Of a stretch of DNA of 64,000 nt, positions 54,798 through 62,533 are shown piece after piece (position 1 is the stretch's first letter; every line of letters starts with the position of its first letter). This DNA is from DASWTL01 sp035575925. GTDB lineage: Bacteria; Bacteroidota; Bacteroidia; Sphingobacteriales; Sphingobacteriaceae. The notes under the pieces were generated by a model. The model did no database searches. It was not told the DNA's origin and saw nothing but the letters and a program-made list of their open reading frames with translations. The stretch spans positions 1 to 64,000 of the forward strand of contig DATLXK010000029.1 in assembly GCA_035575925.1 (NCBI GenBank). Reading direction: 5' to 3'. A program made the position numbers and the translations under genes.

Positions 54798-55721
54798 ATG
54801 ATAGATCGTGAAGGTAAAATCGGACTTTTTATTCCTTCATATAATGCGGGTAACTTATGGCCGGCCGTTATCAAAGCCCTTCATGAACAAAAATTACCAC
54901 TGCACCGTAAGCTTATCATTGATTCGGGATCAACAGATGGAACAGCTCTGTTCGCCGAACAAAATGGATTTGCCGTAGTCAGCATAAATTCCGCTGAATT
55001 TAATCACGGCGGTACCCGAAATCTTGCTGTCAATATGCTCGCAGAGAGCCACCTGATCATATTTATGACACAAGATGTAATAATTGCCGATAAATATAGC
55101 CTCGAAAATCTTATTAAACCGTTTGTTGATCCTTTAGTTGTTATTAGTTATGGGAGACAATTGCCGCATATTAATGCCAATCCGCTAGCTGTCCATGCCC
55201 GGAAATATAATTATCCTGAAAACTCTATTATTAAACATAAAAATTTGATACCTGAACTAGGCTTCAAGGTTTGTTTTATGTCTAATGCGTTTGCGGCTTA
55301 TCGAACATCAGCATTGCTAGAGTTGGGAGGCTTCCCCACGAATGTTATAATTGCTGAGGATACCTACCTGGCATCAAAAGCCGTGTTAGCTGGTTATAAA
55401 ATTGCTTATGCAGCAGAAGCTACTGCTTACCACTCACATAATTACTCTCCGGTTGAGGAGTTTAAACGTTATTTTGACACCGGAGTTTTTCATGCGCAAA
55501 ATCCCTGGATCAGAAAGGAATTTGGTCAGCCGACCGGAGAGGGTAAAAAATATGTTGTTAAGGAACTTAAATTTGTTTTAAGAACAAGGCCTGCATTTTT
55601 AATGAACGCCTTAATAAGTAATGTAATGAAGTTGGCCGGCTTCAAATTAGGGCAGAACTTTAATAAGTTACCAAAGGCCTTATTGCGATTTTTTTCCATG
55701 CACAAAAATTACTGGCAATAG
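54798..55721 (+). CDS. Glycosyltransferase family 2, rhamnosyltransferase-like
   Basis: A 307-residue GT-A enzyme. GLFIPSYNAGNLWPAVIKAL, LIIDSGSTDGTALFAEQ, EFNHGGTRNLAVNML, FMTQDVIIADK and IIAEDTYLASKAVLAGYK are the motifs of the WbbL/RfbF-like rhamnosyltransferase group. dTDP-rhamnose would need rmlB, rmlC and rmlD, which are not in the window. It diverges from the methyltransferase gene, with 134 nt between starts. Confidence 0.9.
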   Translation: MIDREGKIGLFIPSYNAGNLWPAVIKALHEQKLPLHRKLIIDSGSTDGTALFAEQNGFAVVSINSAEFNHGGTRNLAVNMLAESHLIIFMTQDVIIADKYSLENLIKPFVDPLVVISYGRQLPHINANPLAVHARKYNYPENSIIKHKNLIPELGFKVCFMSNAFAAYRTSALLELGGFPTNVIIAEDTYLASKAVLAGYKIAYAAEATAYHSHNYSPVEEFKRYFDTGVFHAQNPWIRKEFGQPTGEGKKYVVKELKFVLRTRPAFLMNALISNVMKLAGFKLGQNFNKLPKALLRFFSMHKNYWQ

Positions 55722-55933
55722 CATCCATAATATTATTGAGTTTTGCCGACATTTGATATATCTGGCTAAGAGATGCCTCCATGTATGTGTACTAAGTTAA
55801 GGAGAATTGCCTGGAACAGCTTCGATTTTTATAATAATTAAAACCTCTATCCTATTTTATATGTTGTACTTTAAATATTATGCCAATATTAAAGTTTGCA
55901 ATATTATTATAAATCCGTTGAAAAATAAAGAAC

Positions 55934-55941
55934 TATATTTG
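55934..55941 (+). promoter_or_regulatory. Bacteroidota-type -7 element before the initiating transferase
   Basis: TATATTTG fits TAnnTTTG and is followed by CC. It lies 45 nt before the ATG at 55986. The 264-nt gap upstream holds nothing else recognisable. Confidence 0.5.
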
Positions 55942-55985
55942 CCGAAATTATGAAATTAACAATGACAGTCTTTAATTAAGAAAAT

Positions 55986-57332
55986 ATGAATTTTCGCTAT
56001 TCAAAATATCTACCCGTATCTATTTATCTTAGCGATATATTGCTTCTAAACCTTTCTTTATTAATAGCAGTTAATTCCCATTCTACAGATTGGAATTATA
56101 ATAATGCGTCTTTCATTGTTTTTATTATTTCAAATTTAAGTTGGGTTCCTTTATCTTATATTTCCAGGAGTTTTATAGTACATCGTCCACTTGTGCTTTC
56201 TGATAATCTAAATAGATTTTTTGTTACCCTGACTTATCATCTTATAGTTCTTTTTGCATCTTTATTTTTTATGGAGTTGGAAGCTTCAAGATATGTAATA
56301 TTATTGTATTTACTAATTTTTTTTACTTCAATAATTTTACATCGCTCGATGTTATTCTTTTCTCTGGACTATCTTCGAAAAAAAGGCTTTAATCATCGTT
56401 CTATACTTATTTTAGGTGATCAGAAAATAGCAGAAAGGCTTAAAAATAACTTCGTAGCACATCCTGAATATGGATATGATCAGAATGGATACTTATCTAC
56501 CGATGAACTCACTAAATGTTCCGACCAGCAAATAACAGAGCTGATTCATAAAAATTCTACTTCCGAAATATACGTATGTTATAAAGAGATAGACAGCTGC
56601 CTGATGGAGCGAGTGATCAACATTTGCGAAAAAAATTCTGTAAAAATTAATGTTGTATCAGACCTGCTTCTGAATAGTGCTTATGCAAAATTAATTAATT
56701 ACGGTACTCTTCCTATACTAAATCTGAGCCGATTCAATTCGGAAGACTTTAAGTTAAAAGTTCTTAAACGTGGCTTTGATTTGAGTTTTTCTGCAGGTGT
56801 TATGATTTCGGGTATACCTTTGTTTGCCGTTATAATGGTGGTAACAAAATTAACAAGTAAAGGACCAATATTTTACAAGCAGACCCGGGTTGGGAAAAAT
56901 GGCAAGCCTTTTTATATTTATAAGTTCCGAAGCATGCGTACAGATGCTGAGCATTCTGGCCCTCAACTTGCGAAGAAAGATGATCCCAGGGTAACCTCTT
57001 GGGGAAGAGTAATGAGAAAGACTCGTTTGGATGAATTACCTCAATTTTATAACGTTTTAAAAGGGGATATGTCAATCGTTGGCCCACGGCCCGAAAGACA
57101 ACATTTCATTGAAAAAATAATTGAAAAGGCCCCGAGATATAGTAAGCTCTTATCAATAAAGCCAGGAATCACATCTATTGGGCAGGTCAAATATGGATAT
57201 GCAGAGAATATAGATGAGATGGTAAGACGAATGAGATTTGATTTAGTGTATTTGAATAACCAGAAATTGAAGGTTGATTTAAGTGTCATTTTGCAAACGG
57301 TAAAAGTGATGGTTCAGGCGAAAGGTAAATAA
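55986..57332 (+). CDS. Polyprenyl-phosphate sugar-1-phosphate transferase (WbaP/WcaJ type)
   Basis: A 448-residue initiating transferase. Four N-terminal membrane segments and a Rossmann-like linker domain (ILILGDQKIAERL) precede the catalytic part from about 260: KRGFDLSFSAG, SKGPIFYKQTRVGKNGK, YKFRSMRTDAE, DPRVTSWGRVMRKTRLDELP and GDMSIVGPRPER. It moves a hexose-1-phosphate from a UDP-sugar to undecaprenyl phosphate. It gives the second cluster an initiation enzyme separate from the WecA-type one at 25868. It has its own promoter-like element and is followed by a wzi gene 24 nt downstream. Confidence 0.93.
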   Translation: MNFRYSKYLPVSIYLSDILLLNLSLLIAVNSHSTDWNYNNASFIVFIISNLSWVPLSYISRSFIVHRPLVLSDNLNRFFVTLTYHLIVLFASLFFMELEASRYVILLYLLIFFTSIILHRSMLFFSLDYLRKKGFNHRSILILGDQKIAERLKNNFVAHPEYGYDQNGYLSTDELTKCSDQQITELIHKNSTSEIYVCYKEIDSCLMERVINICEKNSVKINVVSDLLLNSAYAKLINYGTLPILNLSRFNSEDFKLKVLKRGFDLSFSAGVMISGIPLFAVIMVVTKLTSKGPIFYKQTRVGKNGKPFYIYKFRSMRTDAEHSGPQLAKKDDPRVTSWGRVMRKTRLDELPQFYNVLKGDMSIVGPRPERQHFIEKIIEKAPRYSKLLSIKPGITSIGQVKYGYAENIDEMVRRMRFDLVYLNNQKLKVDLSVILQTVKVMVQAKGK

Positions 57333-57356
57333 TCTTTTTTCTGTAGAACGAATGCA

Positions 57357-59033
57357 ATGAGGATATGTGCAATGGCAAATCAAATATTTAATACTAAGAC
57401 GGCCATTGTATGGGTAATACCACGATTTTTTTACATCCTGATCTTTTCAATAAGTTTATTAATACCCTTTAAATCTTTATCTCAATCCTTACCACTTTCT
57501 GAGAGTGACGAGTTGAGAATTTATCAGCTTAGTAGTTCTTCCGACTCAGCTTCATCATTTACGATTAAGCCTATTTATAATTCAGAGCAACATTTCCCCC
57601 AAAGTGATAGTTCTCAAAACAGTCCTTTTCGATCTTTAAAAAAGAAGAGAAAGCAGTCCTTTTTTCTTCTGCCTTTCGAACTTCAGCAACAGTATACCAG
57701 TCACCATCCCTATGGATGGAATGACGGTCCTTTCATCTTATCTAAAGGGTACCAAGCGGTAGCTAGTACAGGGGTTTTTATTCAATACGGGATAGCATCC
57801 CTACAATTGAAACCAGAATTCATTTTTTCAAGCAATAATAAGTTCAAAGGATTTTCTGAATTTCATGACAAAAGTATTCGGGATGCCTATTATGGTGAAT
57901 ATTATGCAGGTATAGATGCTCCGGAAAAATTCGGCGATAAAATTTATAAAAGGGCATTTTGGGGCCAAAGCAGTGTACGTTTAAATTTCAATACTGTATC
58001 CCTTGGCGTTTCCACAGAAAATTTGTGGTGGGGGCCGGGAATATATAACTCTTTATTGATGAGCAATTCGGCTCCCGGATTTAAACATATCTCTTTTAAT
58101 ACCTTAAAGCCTCTGAAAACCTTTCTAGGAACATTCGAAGGGCGAATAGTATCGGGGCGACTTGAACAATCAGGATATAGCCCGACATCTAATAAAGATT
58201 ATATAAATAATAAACTACAAGATTGGAGATATCTCTCAGCTTTTGTTGTCGCATATTCTCCCAAATGGATACCAGGTCTTTTCATTGGATTTGACAGGGC
58301 ATTTTATTTATATCACGATAATATGTCAAATAAAATTAGTGACTATATCCCTCTTCTAGATTCATTTGAAAAATCGCAATTAGAAGGTGAAGATAATAAG
58401 CAGCGCGACCAACTAGCCTCAATTTTTATACGATGGGTATGGGAGGAGGCAAATGCGGAAATATACGGTCAATTTGGTAGAAATGATCATGCCTATAATT
58501 CACGTGATTTAGTTCTTGAACCAGAGCATTCAGCAGGTTACATTTTAGGGGCGAGAAAAATAATTAAACTTAACTCTGGTAAAGGAAATATTGTGACCGG
58601 AATTGAATACACCCATCTGGAAAGAGATAACACAATTGCCTTGAGAGAAGCAAGTAATTGGTACGTCCATCTTCAGGTGAGAGATGGCTATACTAATCAA
58701 GGTCAGTTTTTAGGTGCGGGGATAGGTCCGGGCAGCAATCTCTTAACTATTGAAAGCAGTTGGTATAATGGCATGAAAAAATTAGGGTTGAAATTTGATT
58801 CCTTTAAACACAATAATGTTTTTTATAGTAGTATCATTCGGATCCCTATCTCTCAAGCATTAGAGGAGTGGACAGATTACGCAATATCTGTGAACGGAGT
58901 TTGTGGATATAATAAATTTAAAATAAATGGTACTTTACAAGGAATACGCTCGCAAAATTATCAATGGCAACCAACCGAAGATATTTTAAACTTCCAGGTA
59001 AAGCTTGGTGTAACGTATCAATGGTCAAAATGA
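57357..59033 (+). CDS. wzi: Wzi-family outer-membrane protein
   Basis: A 558-residue protein with a leader that ends near IPFKSLSQ; the ATG at 57372 (MANQIF) is an alternative start. Family segments are HHPYGWNDGPFILSKGYQ, VSTENLWWGPGIYNSLL and SAPGFKHISF, and the C-terminus (LGVTYQWSK) is barrel-like. It is more diverged than the other copies at the N-terminus (SLPLSESDELRIYQL). It follows the initiating transferase closely and probably serves the polysaccharide of the second cluster. Confidence 0.85.
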   Translation: MRICAMANQIFNTKTAIVWVIPRFFYILIFSISLLIPFKSLSQSLPLSESDELRIYQLSSSSDSASSFTIKPIYNSEQHFPQSDSSQNSPFRSLKKKRKQSFFLLPFELQQQYTSHHPYGWNDGPFILSKGYQAVASTGVFIQYGIASLQLKPEFIFSSNNKFKGFSEFHDKSIRDAYYGEYYAGIDAPEKFGDKIYKRAFWGQSSVRLNFNTVSLGVSTENLWWGPGIYNSLLMSNSAPGFKHISFNTLKPLKTFLGTFEGRIVSGRLEQSGYSPTSNKDYINNKLQDWRYLSAFVVAYSPKWIPGLFIGFDRAFYLYHDNMSNKISDYIPLLDSFEKSQLEGEDNKQRDQLASIFIRWVWEEANAEIYGQFGRNDHAYNSRDLVLEPEHSAGYILGARKIIKLNSGKGNIVTGIEYTHLERDNTIALREASNWYVHLQVRDGYTNQGQFLGAGIGPGSNLLTIESSWYNGMKKLGLKFDSFKHNNVFYSSIIRIPISQALEEWTDYAISVNGVCGYNKFKINGTLQGIRSQNYQWQPTEDILNFQVKLGVTYQWSK

Positions 59034-59089
59034 GGCTATTTGTTTTACTTTTTACTCCTAAATTCATGTATAAAGGAGTATCATGAAAA

Positions 59090-59458
59090 AAAGGTGGTGG
59101 TGAATTACAACTTCGAGAATAAGGTAGTTGACTTTTGCCTGGAGCATGACATTAAGGTACTTACATACCCCCGGTAAACAGCTGGATCAACGGCCAGATC
59201 AATACCAAACAAATCCAAACAATTAAGATCGAAGACCTTCTTGAACGTGAAACTATCGAGATTCACAATGATGTTATCAGCGAGCAAATTCGAGGTAAAC
59301 GTGTGCTCGTTACCGGAGCTGCCGGATCCATAGGAAGTGAAATAGTGCGTCAGATCTCCAGATCTTCTCCCCAGATGATTATACTGAATGACCAGTCGGA
59401 AACTCCGTTGCATAATTACAGTTGGAGTTACAGGAGAACAACCTGGAGAATATTTTAA
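59090..59458 (+). pseudogene. Decayed internal fragment of a FlaA1/CapD-type nucleotide-sugar dehydratase
   Basis: Translation in patched frames gives VVDFCLEHDIKVLTYP, PVNSWINGQINTKQIQTIKI, EDLLERETIEIHNDVI and then the NAD loop KRVLVTGAAGSIGSEIV with MIILNDQSETPLHN. This is the middle of CapD/PglF-like membrane dehydratases, normally over 600 residues. One base is missing near 59170 (TACCCCCGGTAAAC) and another near 59415 (CATAATTACAG). Both ends are absent. The fragment stops just before the upstream region of the next wzi gene. Confidence 0.8.
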
Positions 59459-59491
59459 ATACTAATTACTATCCCTACCTTTACACCCCAT

Positions 59492-61111
59492 ATGCCCCGT
59501 CTCAATACGCAATACACAATATCAAATACGCTGCATAAAGTATTATTGATCGCAGGACTATTCTTAATAACTTATTCTGCCAAATCCCAAACCCTGCCTG
59601 TCGGCACCCCTGTGTTGGAAGAGTATTACCGCCGTATGCAATTGCTGGGTAAACTGGATTCCAGTATTTCATTTACGGTCAGGCCGTTATCATCCGAAGC
59701 GCTTCAAGAAGAAGATATCTTCAATCCAGTGGATTCGGCTGGCGACAGAGCTTCAGGTCACTCAGGTATTCGAACGTTCGCAAATGGTAAGGGAAAGTTT
59801 CAGGTATTGCCTATAACACTTCAAACGCAATATAATTCCAAACGGCCTTATGGCTGGAACGATGGCCCGATGATTCCGGCAAGAGGATTTCAAACGGTAT
59901 TGAGTGCAGGAGTTTACGGGAAATACGGGCCGTTGAGCATTCAGTTAAGACCGGAAGTGGTTTATGCTGAAAATCGGTCACATGCTTTTGATAATTATCC
60001 CGGTATACCGGATGCGTATATCGATTTACCTGACCGGTTTGGGGAAAAGTCTTATAAGAAATTATTTCCTGGCCAGAGCAGTATTCGATTAACTACCGGC
60101 CCGGTATCACTCGGGGTCTCCAGTGAAAATCTATGGTGGGGACCAGGAATTCAAAACTCATTATTGATGAGTAACACAGCACCTGGATTTAATCATTTTA
60201 CACTGAATACGGTGAAGCCAATAAACACTGAAATAGGCGCATTTGAAGGACAACTGATTGGAGGACGTTTAGAAGGTTCAGGCTTTACTGATAAACCGGA
60301 TGACTGGCGTTATTTATCGGGTATGACGTTGAGTTATCAACCTCGTTGGATTCCTGGGTTATTTATAGGTTTTACCCGCAGCTTGCAGTCTTACAGCAAG
60401 GATTTAAATGAATTTTCGGATTATATACCAATTTTTAAAGCCTTTAGTAATAAGTCTAATCAACAAGGGCAAACACCAAGTGATCAATTGGTGTCTGTTT
60501 TTAGTCGTTGGTTATGGAAGGATGCAAATGCAGAGATTTATCTTGAATATAGCCGGGGGGACCATGCTGTAAACTTGCGAGATTATATTATAGAGCCTGA
60601 GCATTCACGGGCGTATTTAGTTGGATTCCAAAAATTAATAGAATTGCCAGGTAACAGGTCTGAATATTTACAGTTGGCCCTTGAAGGGACACATTTGACT
60701 CAATCAATCAACTACTCGATCAGAAATGCCAGTTCGGTTTATACCCATAATCAAATTGTACATGGCTATACTCACGATGGTCAACTAATTGGAGCGGGTA
60801 TTGGACCTGGAGGTGATTTACAGAGTCTTCAAGTAAATTGGATTAGAACCAAAAATAACTTTGGGGTGAATATTGAACGATACGTTTATAATAATGATTA
60901 TTTTGGTAATTCTTTTTTACAGACAGAGGGTCGTACGTACCTTGCTTTTGGATTGGAAATGATGAGAAAATATAAGGAACTAATATTGAATTGTATTATC
61001 CAGAGTATAATATCAAATGATCGACAAAAAGTAGCTTCAAAAGCTGCCAGTTTAAAACACAATTCTAAGGGGAATCTCCAGGCTCAATTGAATATTTCGT
61101 ATAGTTTTTAA
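59492..61111 (+). CDS. wzi: Wzi-family outer-membrane protein, intact paralogue of the pseudogene
   Basis: A 539-residue protein. A signal-peptide-like stretch (VLLIAGLFLITYSAKSQ) follows an N-terminus encoded by 7-nt repeats. Family segments are LPVGTPVLEEYYRRMQL, KRPYGWNDGPMIPARGFQ, SSENLWWGPGIQNSLL and TAPGFNHFTL, with a barrel-type end (QLNISYSF). Large blocks are nearly identical in DNA to the broken gene at 29342, and other blocks are diverged. It ends the second cluster; a promoter and regulator gene follow. Confidence 0.87.
   Translation: MPRLNTQYTISNTLHKVLLIAGLFLITYSAKSQTLPVGTPVLEEYYRRMQLLGKLDSSISFTVRPLSSEALQEEDIFNPVDSAGDRASGHSGIRTFANGKGKFQVLPITLQTQYNSKRPYGWNDGPMIPARGFQTVLSAGVYGKYGPLSIQLRPEVVYAENRSHAFDNYPGIPDAYIDLPDRFGEKSYKKLFPGQSSIRLTTGPVSLGVSSENLWWGPGIQNSLLMSNTAPGFNHFTLNTVKPINTEIGAFEGQLIGGRLEGSGFTDKPDDWRYLSGMTLSYQPRWIPGLFIGFTRSLQSYSKDLNEFSDYIPIFKAFSNKSNQQGQTPSDQLVSVFSRWLWKDANAEIYLEYSRGDHAVNLRDYIIEPEHSRAYLVGFQKLIELPGNRSEYLQLALEGTHLTQSINYSIRNASSVYTHNQIVHGYTHDGQLIGAGIGPGGDLQSLQVNWIRTKNNFGVNIERYVYNNDYFGNSFLQTEGRTYLAFGLEMMRKYKELILNCIIQSIISNDRQKVASKAASLKHNSKGNLQAQLNISYSF
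59503..59530 (+). repeat. 7-nt repeat array just inside the start of the intact wzi paralogue
   Basis: Four units: CAATACG, CAATACA, CAATATC, AAATACG. They occupy codons 4-13, right after the ATG at 59492, at the same place as the array in the pseudogene but with different unit sequences. Confidence 0.7.
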
Positions 61112-61158
61112 TATCCTCTTGTTTTTTAAATTACTTTATCGTTGTAGTAAAAAAATAA

Positions 61159-61166
61159 TACTTTTG
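61159..61166 (+). promoter_or_regulatory. Bacteroidota-type -7 element before the winged-helix regulator
   Basis: TACTTTTG fits TAnnTTTG and is followed by C. The predicted start site near 61173 leaves about 27 nt before the ATG at 61201 and supports that start over the TTG at 61186. Confidence 0.55.
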
Positions 61167-61200
61167 CAATAATAATGAGTACTAATTGTACTCGATAACT

Positions 61201-61737
61201 ATGCTCGAAAGTCTCATAACTTCAAAAACACGGATTAAGTTATTACTGAAATTCTTTCTGAATATCAATAATCAAGGGTATTTGCGGAGTCTGGAGGCCG
61301 AATTCAATGAGAGTACGAATGGCATCCGCCATGAGCTCAACCGTTTTGAACATGCCGGTTTGCTACTGACAGAAGCGGAAGGAAATAAGAAACTTTATCG
61401 TGCCAATATTAAACACCCCTTATTTAAGGACCTCAACAGTATCATCCGGAAATTTATTGGCGTAGAAGAAGTGATCGAAAAGATCATTGATCGGCTCGGG
61501 AATGTACAAAGGGTATATCTGGAGGGCAGGATAGCGCAGGGACTTGATTCAGATATCATTGATTTAATGATCATTGGTAATGATATCGACCGCAACTACC
61601 TGAGTACGCTGGTGGAAAAGGCAGAGCCCCTGATCGGTAGAAAAATACGTTACCTCGTGTTTGAAGAAAGAGATGCCGAGGTTTACGTGGAACGGCATAT
61701 CAAGGAACTGGTATTAATATTTGATGAATCAGTATGA
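61201..61737 (+). CDS. Winged-helix regulator with a nucleotidyltransferase-like C-terminal domain
   Basis: A 178-residue protein. Residues 1-75 look like a winged helix-turn-helix of the ArsR/MarR kind (TRIKLLLKFFLN, NESTNGIRHELNRFEHAGLL, GNKKLYRANIKHPLF). Residues 100-160 resemble a minimal nucleotidyltransferase fold (VYLEGRIAQGLDSDIIDLMI), but the usual GS and DxD pattern is altered to DSDIID (116-121), so catalysis is doubtful. Its stop overlaps the start of upxY by 4 nt (ATGA), so it is co-translated with the antiterminator and probably helps regulate the polysaccharide unit that begins here. The first upxY at 6475 has no such partner. Confidence 0.75.
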   Translation: MLESLITSKTRIKLLLKFFLNINNQGYLRSLEAEFNESTNGIRHELNRFEHAGLLLTEAEGNKKLYRANIKHPLFKDLNSIIRKFIGVEEVIEKIIDRLGNVQRVYLEGRIAQGLDSDIIDLMIIGNDIDRNYLSTLVEKAEPLIGRKIRYLVFEERDAEVYVERHIKELVLIFDESV

Positions 61738-62222
61738 ACTGGTACGTGCTCTATACCAAGTCCCGTTACGAAAAGGCTGTTGCAGAAAAGCTGGCTTTAT
61801 CCGGTCTTGAGGTGTACTGCCCGCTTTTGAAAACGAAGAAAAAGTGGAGTGATCGCTGGAAATTGGTAGAAGAGCCCTTATTCCGTTCGTATTGCCTTGT
61901 CTGTATCAATGAGAGGGAACGGGATAATGTTTTTAGGGTACCGGGAGTTGTCCGTTATTTATACTTTTGCGGTAAACCGGCAATTGTTCGGCAGGAGGAG
62001 ATTGACGTATTAAAAAATTGGCTGGATCAATACAGGCACGATAGTATTGAAAGCACAGAATATCATCCGCAGGATAAAGTCCTTCTTAAATCAGGTGTCT
62101 TAATGGATCAGTCTGCCGAAGTGCTCAAGAGCAGCGGGAATTATATCACATTGCGATTAGAGGGGATTGGAATGGAAATCAGGGTTGACCTGAGGAAAAA
62201 TATAGTAGAGAAAGTATCCTAA
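61734..62222 (+). CDS. UpxY/NusG-like transcription antiterminator, second copy
   Basis: A 162-residue NusG paralogue with the NGN domain at 1-100 (NWYVLYTKSRYEKAVAEKL, VEEPLFRSYCLV, GVVRYLYFCGKPAIV) and a short KOW-like end. It is the same length as the copy at 6475 and about half identical. Differences in the middle and in the C-terminal domain may give separate target specificity. It is coupled to the winged-helix gene and stands 311 nt before gmd copy 2. Its operon probably continues beyond the right edge. Confidence 0.88.
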   Translation: MNWYVLYTKSRYEKAVAEKLALSGLEVYCPLLKTKKKWSDRWKLVEEPLFRSYCLVCINERERDNVFRVPGVVRYLYFCGKPAIVRQEEIDVLKNWLDQYRHDSIESTEYHPQDKVLLKSGVLMDQSAEVLKSSGNYITLRLEGIGMEIRVDLRKNIVEKVS

Positions 62223-62533
62223 TTAACAGGGTATTTCGGATTACAGAGAGGTCATTTTTTTTAAAAAGATGTGACTGAAAGGGCGAAGCTGTATCCAGGG
62301 GTGATTTTTAAACCTCAATTTTCTTTTAACCGCAAAGCGCGCAGAGGGTAACGCGAAGAACTCGAAGCCGTTCTTATCGACCTTTGCGAAATACATTTCC
62401 GAACTTCGCCGTAAAAACCGGCTTTCATTTGGAACTAAGTTAGATTACAATCATAAGTTATAATGGACATTAAATTTTATCTGGTTAGGGGCATTTTCTC
62501 GTATCTCATATCTCATATCTCAAATCTCACCGA
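62223..62533. other. Gap between upxY and gmd copy 2, with a 7-nt repeat array
   Basis: No gene is visible. A stretch near 62330-62360 (AACCGCAAAGCGCGCAGAGG) resembles another dispersed repeat type. GCCGTAAAAACCGGC near 62410 can form a small stem. At 62502-62529 there are four 7-nt units (TATCTCA three times, then AATCTCA) ending 4 nt before the gmd ATG. No counterpart of the perfect hairpin found between upxY and gmd at 6963 is seen. Confidence 0.65.

Noticed and set aside
59053..59080. TACTCCT/AGGAGTA inverted repeat behind the wzi gene at 57357 as a terminator
   Set aside because: The stem is only 7 bp with a 14-nt loop, and no T-run follows on the plus strand.
59105..59413. Open frame of 102 codons on the minus strand
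   Set aside because: It is antisense to the CapD/FlaA1 relic, whose plus-strand translation matches a known family.
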